Origin: Burkholderiaceae bacterium
GTDB taxonomy: Bacteria; Pseudomonadota; Gammaproteobacteria; Burkholderiales; Burkholderiaceae_D
Reading direction: 5' to 3'
Length of the DNA stretch: 34,906 nucleotides
NCBI GenBank assembly: GCA_019232795.1
Contig: JAFANH010000070.1
Span: forward strand, 1-34,906
In this document: one piece after another, positions 25,224 to 34,266 of the stretch
Layout: each line of letters starts with the position of its first letter
How positions within the stretch are numbered: position 1 is the first letter of the stretch
Notes under the pieces: generated by a model
What the model was told of the DNA's origin: nothing
Seen by the model: the letters and a program-made list of their open reading frames with translations, nothing else
The model's database searches: none
Made by a program: the position numbers and the translations under genes

Positions 25224-26177
25224 TTACCCGAACCAGACGGCAATCGAGAGTAGCAGCAACAGCAGCATCCATAACAGCAGCGCGCGCCATACCAGGCCCA
25301 CCGTGCTCTGCAAAGCACGCGCGGTCGATTCTTCTCCGGGCGGCGTATCCGCTTCGTTGTCATTCGGCTCCAGCTCGCTGGCATCGGCTGGTGTGATGGC
25401 AGCATTCACCAGTGGCGTTCCCAGTCGTACGCCCATGGCGCCGCCGCCGGCGGAAAGGATGATGCCGATAGACTCGTCGGGCCAACGATCGGCAAAATTC
25501 CGCCAGGCATAAACCGCATCTTCGAAATTGCCCACCACGGCAAATGCCACCGCGGTCAGTCGTACCGGTATCCAATCGATCCAATAAAAGGCCTGTTCGG
25601 CAAAGCGGCCGAAGGCTTCGTTCTTCATATGATCCGGCTCGTTCCAGGCCCGCGCCAGGTATTCGGCGACGCGATACATGACGGCGCACGCAGGCCCGAG
25701 CGGCATCAGGAACCAGAAGAAGACGCCGAAAACATTGCGGTGCACGGTAATCAAGGCACGTTCCACCGCCACGCGCGAAATTTCGCTGACATCCATTGCG
25801 GCAGTGTCCTGCTTGGTCCATTCGGCCAGCAGATTGCGCGCCGTGGCTTCATCGCCGGCGCTGAGCGCCAACTGGATCGATGTGAAGTAGTGGCTGTAAT
25901 GACGCAAGCCCAGCGTCAGATAGACAATGAGGATATTCCAGCCCAAAGCTGCCATCGGACTGATTTCCCGGCAGACCCAATAAATGATCGCGGTCGGCGC
26001 CATCAACGATGCCATCATCACCCACCAGCCCAGGCGCCCGTGCCGGGCTTGCCCGGCATTGAACCAGTTCTCCATGCGCGTCGCCAACGCGCGGATGCCG
26101 GTGTAAATCGGGTTACCGGCGCGCAGAGGCTTCAATTGTTCGATCAACAGTGCGCAAAGAATGGAGAAAAAAGTCAT
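25224..26177 (-). CDS. CobD/CbiB-family integral membrane protein
   Basis: A 317-residue membrane protein of the CobD/CbiB (adenosylcobinamide-phosphate synthase) superfamily, which also includes AmpE. Features seen are an N-terminal hydrophobic segment (MTFFSILCALLIEQL), several internal membrane stretches, the LGLRHYSHYF and FYWIDWIPVRLTA segments that resemble this family, and a C-terminal anchor of leucines after an acidic linker (residues about 275-290). No other cobalamin gene lies nearby, so cobalamin synthesis should not be assumed. AGGA precedes the ATG by 7 bases. About 90 bases separate it from the Nudix gene upstream. Confidence 0.8.
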   Translation of the reverse strand: MTFFSILCALLIEQLKPLRAGNPIYTGIRALATRMENWFNAGQARHGRLGWWVMMASLMAPTAIIYWVCREISPMAALGWNILIVYLTLGLRHYSHYFTSIQLALSAGDEATARNLLAEWTKQDTAAMDVSEISRVAVERALITVHRNVFGVFFWFLMPLGPACAVMYRVAEYLARAWNEPDHMKNEAFGRFAEQAFYWIDWIPVRLTAVAFAVVGNFEDAVYAWRNFADRWPDESIGIILSAGGGAMGVRLGTPLVNAAITPADASELEPNDNEADTPPGEESTARALQSTVGLVWRALLLWMLLLLLLSIAVWFG

Positions 26178-26268
26178 GCAGTCATCCTAAACTCATTTCA
26201 TAAATCGGCTAACCCGTACGATAGCGCAGCGCGGAGATAGAATCAAACGACTCGCTCGCCCGGCCTGC

Positions 26269-26937
26269 TCAAGCACGCAAAAAATGAAACAAATTGCGCA
26301 ACATGCCGGCCGTCGCGCCCCAAATGAAAAAGCGATCGTAAGGCATCGCATAGAACACGCGGTGCACACCATTCGGAAATTCCGCACCGCGCCGCTGGTG
26401 ATGTGCGCCGTCCATCAGGAAGGCCAAGGGCACCTCAAATAATTCCGCCACTTCCATAGGGTCGGCCTTGGTATCGAACGGCGGTTGCACGATACCCACC
26501 ACCGGCGTCACCACATAACCGGTGCCGGTACGGTAATCGGGCAGGGTTCCCAGCACTTCCACATGGCGCCGATTCAAGCCAACTTCTTCCTCGGTTTCAC
26601 GCAAGGCAGTCTCTATCACCGACGCATCGCTTGCTTCGCAACGCCCGCCGGGAAAACTCACCTGCCCGCCGTGATCGGTCAAATGCTCGCTGCGCTGCGT
26701 AAGCATGATCGTGGGGCCTTGTGCGCGGGCCACGATCGGCACCAGTACCGCCGCGGGCGTCGGCGCCCGCGTGTGCATTTGCGCCGCATGTTCGTCGGAA
26801 CGCTCCGGCGTCCACAGCGGCGGCGTCGCAAAGCGAGCACGCAAGGCGGGCACGGTCAGCTGATCGATCGGCACCGCCGCCTCACCGGCCAGCGATTCAA
26901 CCGGAATGACTTGGGGATCGAAACGTAGTTTGGTCAC
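26269..26937 (-). CDS. Nudix hydrolase, CoA pyrophosphatase type
   Basis: A 222-residue Nudix protein. It has the Nudix box G-x5-E-x7-REUxEExGU at residues 98-120 (starting GRCEASDASV, ending RETEEEVG) and, just before it, the UPF0035-like element LTQRSEHLTDHGGQVSFPGG that marks CoA-pyrophosphatase-type members (NudL group), which split CoA into phosphopantetheine and 3',5'-ADP. The start is a GTG at 26937 with a weak upstream site, so the exact N-terminus is uncertain. A terminator at 26964-26993 separates it from rplS. Confidence 0.87.
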   Translation of the reverse strand: MTKLRFDPQVIPVESLAGEAAVPIDQLTVPALRARFATPPLWTPERSDEHAAQMHTRAPTPAAVLVPIVARAQGPTIMLTQRSEHLTDHGGQVSFPGGRCEASDASVIETALRETEEEVGLNRRHVEVLGTLPDYRTGTGYVVTPVVGIVQPPFDTKADPMEVAELFEVPLAFLMDGAHHQRRGAEFPNGVHRVFYAMPYDRFFIWGATAGMLRNLFHFLRA

Positions 26938-26963
26938 TTAACTCAAACAATGCATGGGCGGAT

Positions 26964-26993
26964 AAAAAAAGGGGCACCGACGGCGCCCCTTTT
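26964..26993 (-). terminator. Intrinsic terminator of the rpsP-rplS operon
   Basis: AAAAGGGGC (26967-26975) pairs with GCCCCTTTT (26985-26993), and an inner CCG/CGG can extend the stem. On the minus strand the stem is followed by seven U (26970-26964), about 20 bases past the rplS stop. Confidence 0.9.
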
Positions 26994-27012
26994 CATTGCA
27001 ACTATGCCGCGA

Positions 27013-27393
27013 TTACTCTGCAGCTTTGTCGGCACGGCGGTTCGGCAGCTTTTCCTTGATACGTGCCGATTTGCCCGAACGGTCGCGCAGGTAGTACAGC
27101 TTGGCACGACGCACGTCACCGCGACGCTTGACTTCGATCGAAGCGATCAGCGGGGAATACAGCTGGAACGTACGCTCCACGCCTTCACCGGACGAAATCT
27201 TGCGCACGATGAAATTCGAGTTCAGACCGCGATTGCGACGGGCAATGACCACGCCTTCGTAAGCCTGGGCGCGCTTGCGCGTACCTTCAACCACGTTGAC
27301 GTTGACGACGACCGTGTCACCCGGAGCAAATTCGGGGATGTTTTTGCCGAGACGGTTAATCTCTTCTTGCTCAAGTTGCTGGATCAAATCCAT
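27013..27393 (-). CDS. rplS: 50S ribosomal protein L19
   Basis: L19 lies at the 30S-50S interface. The 126-residue sequence matches the family throughout: [13 protein letters not shown] near 20, [17 protein letters not shown] near 36, [11 protein letters not shown] near 70 and [21 protein letters not shown] near 95 onward. AGGAG lies 8 bases before the ATG. It is the last gene of the rpsP-rimM-trmD-rplS operon, 101 bases after trmD; a GTGGATG/CATCCAC hairpin lies in that gap. Confidence 0.98.
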   Translation of the reverse strand: MDLIQQLEQEEINRLGKNIPEFAPGDTVVVNVNVVEGTRKRAQAYEGVVIARRNRGLNSNFIVRKISSGEGVERTFQLYSPLIASIEVKRRGDVRRAKLYYLRDRSGKSARIKEKLPNRRADKAAE

Positions 27394-27461
27394 TTTTCAC
27401 TCCTGTTACCATCGTGCCGGCGCTCTCATGATGGCCCGGTAGAGGATGGGGTTAAAACAAT

Positions 27462-27484
27462 GTGGATGAGAACTACACATCCAC
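27462..27484 (-). other. Small hairpin in the trmD-rplS gap
   Basis: GTGGATG (27462-27468) and CATCCAC (27478-27484) can pair around a 9-base loop in the only sizeable gap of the ribosomal operon. It lacks a U-tract. It could stabilise or be a processing point between trmD and rplS. Confidence 0.3.
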
Positions 27485-27494
27485 TCAGTACTGC

Positions 27495-28244
27495 TTACTG
27501 CAAACTGCTTAAAAACTTTTCGTCGGCACGCGTGAGCAAGCCTTCCGCACGCGCCTTCTCGATCAAATCCGGCCGCTTCGCCCTGGTCGCTTCCAATGCC
27601 TGCTCGCGCCGCCACTTGCCGATCTCGGCGTGGTTCCCGCTCAACAGCACCGGCGGCACCGGCACACCTTCGTACACTTCCGGCCGCGTGTAGTGCGGAC
27701 AATCGAGCAAACCGCTCACAAAACTGTCTTCGACGGCCGAAGCATCGTCGTTCAACACACCCGGCAATTGCCGGATTACCGCATCCATCAGGGCCATCGC
27801 CGGTAACTCACCACCCGACAGCACGAAATCGCCTATGCTGATTTCTTCTGCTACGCGCCGCTCCAGCATGCGCTGGTCCACCGCTTCATAACGTCCGCAC
27901 AACAGTACCAAGCCCGGCTCAGCCGACAACTGCATTACTCGGCCATGCGTCAGAGGCTTCCCCTGCGGCGACATATAAATCACGCGCGGCTTAGTCAGAC
28001 CCAGATCTGCCTGGCGCCGCTCGGCCGCATCGATCGCATCCTCAAGCGGCTTCGCCATCATCACCATGCCGGGCCCGCCGCCATACGGCCGGTCGTCCAC
28101 GGTACGGTAATTATCGTTGGTGAAATCGCGCGGATTCCACAACGAGACTGCACATTTCTTTTGTTCGAACGCCCGTCGCGTGATACCAGATTGCGTCAGG
28201 GCGGCAAACATTTCCGGAAACAACGTGATTACATCAAATTGCAT
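27495..28244 (-). CDS. trmD: tRNA (guanine-N1-)-methyltransferase TrmD
   Basis: TrmD makes m1G37 in tRNAs with G36, using S-adenosylmethionine. The 249-residue protein has the family's start ([11 protein letters not shown]), [13 protein letters not shown] near 50, and the trefoil-knot segments [12 protein letters not shown] near 90, [11 protein letters not shown] near 115, and [15 protein letters not shown] near 135. The usual Gly of LCGRYEG is Ala here, a conservative change unlikely to matter. GAGGAA precedes the ATG by about 6 bases. It lies 16 bases after rimM. Confidence 0.98.
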   Translation of the reverse strand: MQFDVITLFPEMFAALTQSGITRRAFEQKKCAVSLWNPRDFTNDNYRTVDDRPYGGGPGMVMMAKPLEDAIDAAERRQADLGLTKPRVIYMSPQGKPLTHGRVMQLSAEPGLVLLCGRYEAVDQRMLERRVAEEISIGDFVLSGGELPAMALMDAVIRQLPGVLNDDASAVEDSFVSGLLDCPHYTRPEVYEGVPVPPVLLSGNHAEIGKWRREQALEATRAKRPDLIEKARAEGLLTRADEKFLSSLQ

Positions 28245-28260
28245 CGCGTTGTTCCTCAGC

Positions 28261-28827
28261 TTAATAATCTAGTTCCCAGTCGACGACAATCTTTTTCGCC
28301 TCGCGATCGACCGTTTTCACGTAGTGATCAACGAAGGGAATCAGCATTTCCTGTTCCGGCTGTCCCGACATTTCCTGGCCGGCTGCACCCAACACCCGCA
28401 AAATCGGGTGCGCGCCATTGTCCATCAGGTCGTGGACCAGGCCCAGCCGCTCGCCGCGCAGGTTTTCCACTTCCAGGCCGATCAGGTCGACCCAGTAGAA
28501 CTCACCATCAGCCAAGGGTGGAAAATAACGACGCGAGATTTGCACCGTCGACCCTTTGAGCGCTTCGGCGCCATCGCGCTCGACCACACCCACCAACTGC
28601 GCCACCACGTCGCCGCTGTGACTCTTGGCTTGCAGCAAATCGACTTCGCGCAACTGCTGCGGCCGTTCCGGTTGCCCCAGCCACCAGGTCTTAGCATGCA
28701 ACAAGGCGTCCGCGTCGGACGAATAAGGCCTGATCCTGATCCAGCCATTGAGACCGTAAGCGCCGGATATGTAACCAACCGACACCAAGTCCGAAGGGAC
28801 ACTCACCTTCGCGGCCTCACTACTCAA
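28261..28827 (-). CDS. rimM: Ribosome maturation factor RimM
   Basis: RimM assists 30S assembly and binds S19. The 188-residue protein has the N-terminal barrel ([19 protein letters not shown]) and a C-terminal PRC-barrel ([12 protein letters not shown], then [14 protein letters not shown]). The longest start is a TTG at 28827, and a GTG at 28806 with GAGG 8 bases upstream is a good alternative that would give 181 residues, close to the E. coli length. It lies between rpsP and trmD as in most proteobacteria. Confidence 0.95.
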   Translation of the reverse strand: MSSEAAKVSVPSDLVSVGYISGAYGLNGWIRIRPYSSDADALLHAKTWWLGQPERPQQLREVDLLQAKSHSGDVVAQLVGVVERDGAEALKGSTVQISRRYFPPLADGEFYWVDLIGLEVENLRGERLGLVHDLMDNGAHPILRVLGAAGQEMSGQPEQEMLIPFVDHYVKTVDREAKKIVVDWELDY

Positions 28828-28850
28828 AACAACAGCCTTGGCTGCCTGAA

Positions 28851-29105
28851 TTAGGCAGCAGCTTTCTTGCTCGACTCGCTAACCAGGCGAGCAACGGCCG
28901 GCGACAATTGAGCGCCAACGCCTTGCCAGTAGGTCAAACGGTCTTGCACGATGCGGAACGACTCGTCTGCACCGGCGGCGATCGGGTTGTAGAAGCCGAT
29001 GCGCTCGATGAAACGACCGTCGCGGCGATTGCGCGAGTCAGTTGCAACGATGTTGTAGAACGGGCGCTTCTTGGCGCCGCCACGGGATAAACGAATAACG
29101 ACCAT
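28851..29105 (-). CDS. rpsP: 30S ribosomal protein S16
   Basis: S16 is a small early-assembly 30S protein. The 84-residue sequence has the family start [20 protein letters not shown], the [19 protein letters not shown] block and a lysine/alanine tail. The ATG at 29105 was chosen because an upstream in-frame start would add 20 residues foreign to the family; GGAAAC lies about 6 bases before it. It is the first gene of the operon, with a promoter at 29149-29178. Confidence 0.98.
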   Translation of the reverse strand: MVVIRLSRGGAKKRPFYNIVATDSRNRRDGRFIERIGFYNPIAAGADESFRIVQDRLTYWQGVGAQLSPAVARLVSESSKKAAA

Positions 29106-29148
29106 GATAGGTTTCCAAAAAAGTGTTGGAAGTTGGAAAAAGCCGTAG

Positions 29149-29178
29149 ATTATAGCGCCATCCAACCTATTTCCGCAA
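29149..29178 (-). promoter_or_regulatory. Sigma-70 promoter of the rpsP operon
   Basis: On the minus strand TTGCGG (29178-29173) and a perfect TATAAT (29154-29149) are 18 bp apart. Transcription should start near 29142, giving a leader of about 37 bases before rpsP. Confidence 0.75.
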
Positions 29179-29384
29179 GTCCCGCATTGGTTCTACCGAG
29201 CTAGCCGAAGGCGTGAATATTTTAATAATTTTTTAACGCAAAAGGTTTTAACGCTAAAGGCATTGTCAAAACGCTATTTGATGCGCCAATCGAGCCTCGA
29301 TGCCCCTGGAGTCTAGCTGTGGCAAAATGGCCGCGCTTTCAAACATTTGCCATTCTTTTGCCAAACGGCAAGGCTTCACCCACC

Positions 29385-29804
29385 ATGTCCGCCCCACACA
29401 AAAACAAGACTTTGACCACCCTGCTGGCCTCCCTGCTCGGCGCCGCCGGCGTGCATCGCTTCTATTTGCGCGGCGTGCGCGATACTTGGGGCTGGCTGCA
29501 TCTGGCCACCTTGCCCTTGACCGCCCTGCTGCTTGCACCTAATACCGCATCACCCTACAAGCTGTTCCTGGCCGCTCCGCTGATCGTGTCGATGCTGGCC
29601 GGCTGGATCGAGGCCCTGGTCCTGGGTCTGACTCCGGACGCCAAATGGGACGCCACCTATAACATCGACTCGGGCAGCCAAACAGCTTCAACCTGGCCGC
29701 TGGCCCTGATTCTGGCGCTGACCCTGGCGGTCGGCATGTCGGCAGTGATCTTCCTGCTGTCGCGCAGCTTCGACCTGTTCTTTACCGGTGGCGCCTACGG
29801 CTAA
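29385..29804 (+). CDS. TM2-domain-like small membrane protein
   Basis: A 139-residue membrane protein of unknown function. Near the start it has the TM2-type signature LLGAAGVHRFYLRG (residues about 17-30), followed by hydrophobic segments around 35-52, 60-78 and 105-130. The start at 29385 gives MSAPHKNKT; an in-frame upstream ATG at 29319 would add 22 residues without visible family similarity, and AAGG lies about 11 bases before 29385. It is the only plus-strand gene in the right two thirds of the window and is followed by a bidirectional terminator. Confidence 0.75.
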   Translation: MSAPHKNKTLTTLLASLLGAAGVHRFYLRGVRDTWGWLHLATLPLTALLLAPNTASPYKLFLAAPLIVSMLAGWIEALVLGLTPDAKWDATYNIDSGSQTASTWPLALILALTLAVGMSAVIFLLSRSFDLFFTGGAYG

Positions 29805-29810
29805 GCGGAT

Positions 29811-29850
29811 AAAAAAATGGCAGCGAGCCCGAAAGCGTCGCTGCCTTTTT
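29811..29850. terminator. Bidirectional intrinsic terminator
   Basis: GGCAGCGA (29819-29826) pairs with TCGCTGCC (29838-29845). The stem is followed by TTTTT on the plus strand and preceded by seven A at 29811-29817, which become U on the minus strand. It lies between the convergent TM2-like gene and the acyl-CoA dehydrogenase gene and should end both transcripts. Confidence 0.9.
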
Positions 29851-29867
29851 CGAGAAAAGACCGATCG

Positions 29868-31655
29868 TCAGAACTGATCTTCGTCCAAAGCCAGCACGCC
29901 GGCACTTCCTTCGATAGCCGCGGTACGGAAAGCACTTGCCTGCGCCAGAACATGCTCGGCAAAGAAACGTGCCGTTGCAATCTTCGCCTTCAGGAACTTG
30001 ACGTCGCCGCCGGCCTGCAGCTTGCTCTCGGCAATCGCTGCCGCGCGCGCCATCTGCCAGCCGCCCAACACGACACCGGCCAGTTTCAGGTAGGGCACGC
30101 TGCCGGCAAAGACCGCCTTGATGTCGCCCTTCATGTTGGCGGCGACATAAGTCACCACTTCTTCCAGCGCGTCCGCACCGAGCTTCAGCTGCTTGGCGAT
30201 CGCCTGCAAGTCCTGCGAAGCCGCCGAGGCCAGTTCGGCCTGGGTCTTGCGCACTTGCGCCAGGACAGCTTTGGCCACGGCGCCGCCGTCACGCGCGGTC
30301 TTGCGGCCGACCAGGTCGTTGGCCTGGATTGCGGTCGTGCCTTCGTAAATGGTCAGGATGCGTGCGTCGCGATAGTACTGGGCTGCGCCGGTCTCTTCGA
30401 TGAAACCCATGCCGCCGTGCACCTGCACGCCGGTTGACGTCACGTCGAGCGACATTTCGGTCGACCAGCCCTTGACGATGGGCACCATGTATTCATAGAA
30501 GGCCTGGTTCGCCTTGCGCACATCGGCATCGGCGTGCTGGTGGGCCGCATCAAAAGCCGCCGCTGTCACGTAGGACAAGGCGCGCGCGGCTTCGACCTGG
30601 GCGCGCATGGACATCAGCATGCGACGCACGTCGGGGTGATGGACGATGGTCACCGGGCCGGCCGAGCCGGCCAGATCGCGTGACTGCACGCGTTCCTTCG
30701 CATACTGGACAGCCTTCTGGTAGGCACGCTCGGCTACGGCAATACCCTGCATGCCAACGCCGAAACGCGCCGCGTTCATCATAATGAACATGTATTCAAG
30801 GCCGCGATTCTCTTCACCGACCAGCGTACCGATGGCGCCGCCATGGTCGCCGAACTGCAGCACGGCCGTCGGGCTGGCCTTGATGCCGAGCTTGTGCTCG
30901 ATCGATACGCAGTGCGCATCGTTGCGCGCGCCGAGCGAACCATCGGCGTTGACCATGAACTTCGGCACCAGGAACAGCGAGATGCCCTTGACGCCTTCCG
31001 GCGCGTCCGGCGTACGCGCCAGCACCAGGTGGACGATATTTTCGGCCATGTCGTGTTCACCGTAGGTGATGAAGATCTTGGTGCCGAAAATCTTGAAGGT
31101 GCCATCGCCATTCGGCACGGCGCGCGTGCGCACCAATGCCAGGTCGGAACCAGCCTGCGGCTCCGTCAGGTTCATGGTGCCTGTCCATTTGCCGGAAATC
31201 AGATTTTCGAGATACAGCTTTTTCTGCTCGTCGCTGCCGGCCGTCATCAAGGCCTCAATCGCGCCGTCGGACAGCATGGGGCACAGCGCAAACGACAAAT
31301 TGGCCGCATGCAGCATCTCGACGCATGGCGTCGCCACCAATTTCGGCAAGCCCTGGCCGCCGAATTCGACCGGGTGCTGCACACCTTGCCAGCCGCCTTC
31401 GCCAAAAGCCTTGAACGCTTCCTTGAAACCCTTGGTGGTCGTCACCTTGCCGTCGGCCCAGGTACTCGGTTCGCGGTCGCCGATCACGTTGAGCGGAGCC
31501 ACCACTTCGCCGCAAAACTTGGCGCTCTCGTCGAGCACAGCTTCCACGGTTTCCGGCGTCGCATCTTCGTAACCGGGCAAGGCGTTGACTTCGGCGAGAC
31601 CGGCCAATTCGTTCAACACGAACAGCATGTCTTTTACAGGGGCTACATAACTCAT
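29868..31655 (-). CDS. Acyl-CoA dehydrogenase (long form, with C-terminal extension domain)
   Basis: FAD enzyme that introduces the alpha-beta double bond in acyl-CoA esters and passes electrons to ETF. The 595-residue protein is of the long subgroup that includes DmdC-type enzymes. Seen are an N-terminal helical region, TGTMNLTEPQAGSD and FGTKIFITYGEHD (FAD and substrate region), VQVHGGMGF near the hinge, and IYEGTTAIQAND with the active-site Glu. An extra C-terminal helical domain follows from about residue 460. The ATG at 31655 has GGAG 6 bases upstream; upstream in-frame codons are rejected for lack of similarity. It follows etfA but is separated by a terminator. Exact chain-length specificity cannot be told. 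Confidence 0.93.
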   Translation of the reverse strand: MSYVAPVKDMLFVLNELAGLAEVNALPGYEDATPETVEAVLDESAKFCGEVVAPLNVIGDREPSTWADGKVTTTKGFKEAFKAFGEGGWQGVQHPVEFGGQGLPKLVATPCVEMLHAANLSFALCPMLSDGAIEALMTAGSDEQKKLYLENLISGKWTGTMNLTEPQAGSDLALVRTRAVPNGDGTFKIFGTKIFITYGEHDMAENIVHLVLARTPDAPEGVKGISLFLVPKFMVNADGSLGARNDAHCVSIEHKLGIKASPTAVLQFGDHGGAIGTLVGEENRGLEYMFIMMNAARFGVGMQGIAVAERAYQKAVQYAKERVQSRDLAGSAGPVTIVHHPDVRRMLMSMRAQVEAARALSYVTAAAFDAAHQHADADVRKANQAFYEYMVPIVKGWSTEMSLDVTSTGVQVHGGMGFIEETGAAQYYRDARILTIYEGTTAIQANDLVGRKTARDGGAVAKAVLAQVRKTQAELASAASQDLQAIAKQLKLGADALEEVVTYVAANMKGDIKAVFAGSVPYLKLAGVVLGGWQMARAAAIAESKLQAGGDVKFLKAKIATARFFAEHVLAQASAFRTAAIEGSAGVLALDEDQF

Positions 31656-31731
31656 GACTGACTCCAAATGGTTGTTTCGTATTCTGACCCAAATATGGTG
31701 CAAACGGCCTGCGTATCACCAGCACATAAAA

Positions 31732-31747
31732 TAGAACGATCGTGCTA
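31732..31747. promoter_or_regulatory. 16-bp palindromic operator upstream of the acyl-CoA dehydrogenase gene
   Basis: TAGAACGATCGTGCTA is a palindrome with one mismatched pair, centred about 85 bp upstream of the acyl-CoA dehydrogenase start. A closely matching site lies upstream of etfB at 33757-33772. The form suits a TetR-type dimer; I recall TetR-family fatty-acid regulators in Burkholderiales with sites of this kind but could not check the consensus. Confidence 0.65.
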
Positions 31748-31785
31748 ATTTTTAGTGTAATACCGCAGAGCTTCACCATGTACGG

Positions 31786-31821
31786 GAAAAGCGCGAATCA
31801 AGTCTTGCTCGATTCGCGCTT
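31786..31821 (-). terminator. Intrinsic terminator of etfBA
   Basis: AAGCGCGAATC (31789-31799) pairs perfectly with GATTCGCGCTT (31811-31821) around an 11-base loop, and on the minus strand the stem ends in UUUU. It lies about 60 bases past the etfA stop and before the acyl-CoA dehydrogenase promoter region. Confidence 0.85.
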
Positions 31822-31883
31822 CGATTCACGGCCGGCACACAACTCGGCCACGTCTTGATCTATTTCTTCTTGATCTACTTCTT

Positions 31884-32813
31884 TTAGCCGAGTTCGGCAA
31901 CGAGCTGCGGCACGATTTCGAACAAGTCGCCGACGATGCCATAATCGGCCACCGAGAAAATCGGCGCTTCCGGGTCCTTGTTGATGGCAACGATGGTCTT
32001 CGAATCCTTCATGCCGGCCAAGTGCTGGATCGCGCCGGAGATACCGACGGCGATATACAGCGTCGGCGCGACGATCTTGCCGGTCTGGCCGACTTGCCAG
32101 TCGTTCGGCACGAAACCGGCATCGACTGCGGCACGCGAGGCGCCCATCGCGGCGCCCAGCTTGTCGGCCAGCGGCTCCAGCACCTTGAATGCTTCACCCG
32201 AACCCATGCCGCGGCCACCGGAAACGATGACCTTGGCAGCCGTCAGTTCAGGGCGATCCGACTTGGCCAGCTCGCGCGAAACGAAGGAAGACTTGCCCGA
32301 ATCGGCCACGGCTGCAAGGTTTTCCACGGCCGCCGAACCGCCGCCGGCGGCAGCGTCGAAGCCGGTGGTACGCACAGTGATGACTTTCACGGCGTCGGTC
32401 GATTGCACGACGGCGATGGCGTTGCCAGCATAGATGGGACGCTCGAAAGTATCTGGCGCATCGACCTTGGTGATTTCGGAAATTTGACCGACGTCGAGCT
32501 TGGCGGCCACGCGCGGCAAGATATTCTTGCCGTAGGCGGTAGCAGGCGCCAGGATGTGCGAATAGGAGCCGGCCAGAGCCAGCGCCTGGGCAGCGACGTT
32601 TTCGGCCAGGCCGTCGGCAAATTGCGCGCCGTCGGCCACCAGCACCTTGGTGACGCCCGCGGCTTGCGCGGCGGCTTGCGCGGCGGCGCCACAATTGTGG
32701 CCGGCCACCAAAACGTGGACTTCGCCGCCGCACTGGCTGGCAGCAGTAATGGTATTGAGCGTGCTGCCCTTCAGTGTTGCGTTGTCGTGTTCAGCAATAA
32801 CTAATGCGACCAT
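31884..32813 (-). CDS. etfA: Electron transfer flavoprotein, alpha subunit
   Basis: ETF alpha holds the FAD that takes electrons from acyl-CoA dehydrogenases and delivers them to ETF-ubiquinone oxidoreductase. The 309-residue protein has the diagnostic C-terminal FAD domain: VSGGRGMGS near residue 200, [11 protein letters not shown] near 228, [11 protein letters not shown] near 243, and [10 protein letters not shown] with ADYGIVGD near 280. AGGA lies 7 bases before the ATG. It follows etfB after 93 bases in the same orientation and is ended by the terminator at 31786-31821. Confidence 0.97.
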   Translation of the reverse strand: MVALVIAEHDNATLKGSTLNTITAASQCGGEVHVLVAGHNCGAAAQAAAQAAGVTKVLVADGAQFADGLAENVAAQALALAGSYSHILAPATAYGKNILPRVAAKLDVGQISEITKVDAPDTFERPIYAGNAIAVVQSTDAVKVITVRTTGFDAAAGGGSAAVENLAAVADSGKSSFVSRELAKSDRPELTAAKVIVSGGRGMGSGEAFKVLEPLADKLGAAMGASRAAVDAGFVPNDWQVGQTGKIVAPTLYIAVGISGAIQHLAGMKDSKTIVAINKDPEAPIFSVADYGIVGDLFEIVPQLVAELG

Positions 32814-32906
32814 GATGATTTCCTGAGTATTTTTTCTAGATTCGCTGTCTAAACGGCAGGCGCGCGCTTTATTTGCGTCGGCACCCGCGCCAGACTATTC
32901 AATGGT

Positions 32907-33656
32907 TTAGATGACCTTGGCTTCGTTGCGCAGCTTGGCAACCAGGGTCGCCACGTCGGGCACCTTGATGCCGGCCGAACGCTTGGGCGGCTCCATCACT
33001 TTCAAGGTCTTCAGGCGCGGCGTCACGTCGACACCGAGGTCAGCCGGCTTGACCACGTCAAGCTGCTTCTTCTTGGCCTTCATGATGTTCGGCAGCGTCA
33101 CATAGCGCGGCTCGTTCAGGCGCAAGTCGGTAGTAACGATGGCCGGCAGCGTCAGCGACACGGTTTCCAGGCCGCCGTCCACTTCGCGCGTCACGTTGAC
33201 CTTGTCGCCTTCGATCACGACCTTGGAGGCAAACGTCGCTTGCGGCCAGTCGAGCAGGGCAGCCAGCATCTGGCCGGTCTGGTTGCAGTCGTCGTCGATC
33301 GCCTGCTTGCCGAGCACGATCAATTGCGGTTGTTCCTTGTCGGCCAATGCTTTCAACAGCTTGGCCACGGCCAGCGGCTGCAAATCAGCGTCAGTCTCGA
33401 CCAGGATGCCGCGGTCGGCGCCGATCGCCATTGCGGTACGCAGGGTTTCCTGGCACTGCGTCACGCCACAAGAAACCGCCACCACTTCAGTCGCCTTGCC
33501 GGCTTCCTTCAGACGCATCGCTTCCTCGACAGCGATTTCATCAAAGGGATTCATCGACATCTTGACGTTGGCGATATCGACGCCCGTACCGTCGGATTTG
33601 ACGCGCACCTTGACGTTGAAGTCCACCACGCGTTTGACAGGAACCAACACTTTCAT
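32907..33656 (-). CDS. etfB: Electron transfer flavoprotein, beta subunit
   Basis: ETF beta binds AMP and forms the heterodimer with EtfA; its recognition loop docks to acyl-CoA dehydrogenases. The 249-residue protein begins [19 protein letters not shown], has [12 protein letters not shown] near 36, a [17 protein letters not shown]-site segment near 115, and the [10 protein letters not shown] recognition-loop region near 187. AAAGG lies about 7 bases before the ATG. It is the first gene of etfBA, with a palindromic operator about 110 bp upstream at 33757-33772 that also occurs before the neighbouring acyl-CoA dehydrogenase. Confidence 0.97.
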   Translation of the reverse strand: MKVLVPVKRVVDFNVKVRVKSDGTGVDIANVKMSMNPFDEIAVEEAMRLKEAGKATEVVAVSCGVTQCQETLRTAMAIGADRGILVETDADLQPLAVAKLLKALADKEQPQLIVLGKQAIDDDCNQTGQMLAALLDWPQATFASKVVIEGDKVNVTREVDGGLETVSLTLPAIVTTDLRLNEPRYVTLPNIMKAKKKQLDVVKPADLGVDVTPRLKTLKVMEPPKRSAGIKVPDVATLVAKLRNEAKVI

Positions 33657-33756
33657 AATTTGCCTTTGCTTGGAACAGATTGGAAGAATTGACGTTACGT
33701 AAACTGGAATCGATTATAAAAGAGAATATAAGGAGAATATGCGGCGCACCATAATT

Positions 33757-33772
33757 TAGCACGACCGTTCTT
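33757..33772. promoter_or_regulatory. 16-bp palindromic operator upstream of etfB
   Basis: TAGCACGACCGTTCTT matches the reverse complement of the 31732-31747 site at 14 of 16 positions. It lies exactly between a minus-strand TTGAAA (33778-33773) and a weak -10 candidate at 33755-33750, where a bound repressor would block polymerase. Confidence 0.6.
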
Positions 33773-33951
33773 TTTCAAGACAAAGAGCATAATCGGAATT
33801 TCGCGTTTGCGAAATAACATAATGCTAAAAACAGGGTAGTTAGAAGAAAAATTCCAACTGTTTTGCAGGAACTGCCAGGACACTTATCCCGACCGGACAG
33901 GCGTCCAGGGGCGATTGTGGCGTGCTTGCCACCGCCTTTGGGTGATTGCTC

Positions 33952-34179
33952 CTACTTGCGCTTCATCAGAAAGGTAAATTCCTTGCCTTCAGCCGTGTGC
34001 GACAGCAATTCATTGCCGGTCTGCTTGGCAAATGCCTGGAAATCGCGCACCGAACCGGGATCGGTCGCCAGTACGCGCAATACTTGCCCGCTGGCCATTT
34101 CAGCCAGCGCCTTCTTGGTTTTCAGGATAGGCAGCGGACAATTGAGGCCGCGCGCATCAAGTTCTTTCTGGAATTCCAT
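33952..34179 (-). CDS. TusA/SirA-family sulfur-carrier-like protein
   Basis: A 75-residue protein of the TusA family, which relays persulfide sulfur for tRNA thiolation or other sulfur transfer. The key Cys14 lies in the CPxP motif (RGLNCPLPILKTKKAL), followed by SGQVLRVLATDPGSVRDF typical of the fold. The ATG at 34179 gives MEFQKELDARG; upstream in-frame codons are unlike the family. The ribosome binding site is weak. Whether it is TusA itself or one of the related YeeD/YedF-like carriers cannot be settled from sequence alone. Confidence 0.9.
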   Translation of the reverse strand: MEFQKELDARGLNCPLPILKTKKALAEMASGQVLRVLATDPGSVRDFQAFAKQTGNELLSHTAEGKEFTFLMKRK

Positions 34180-34266
34180 GATCCGGATAAGGAAAATCGA
34201 ACAAGGGGGAATCAAAAAGGCGATTCTACTCCAAACCCAGAATCTTGATGCAATGCAGCATACTCT

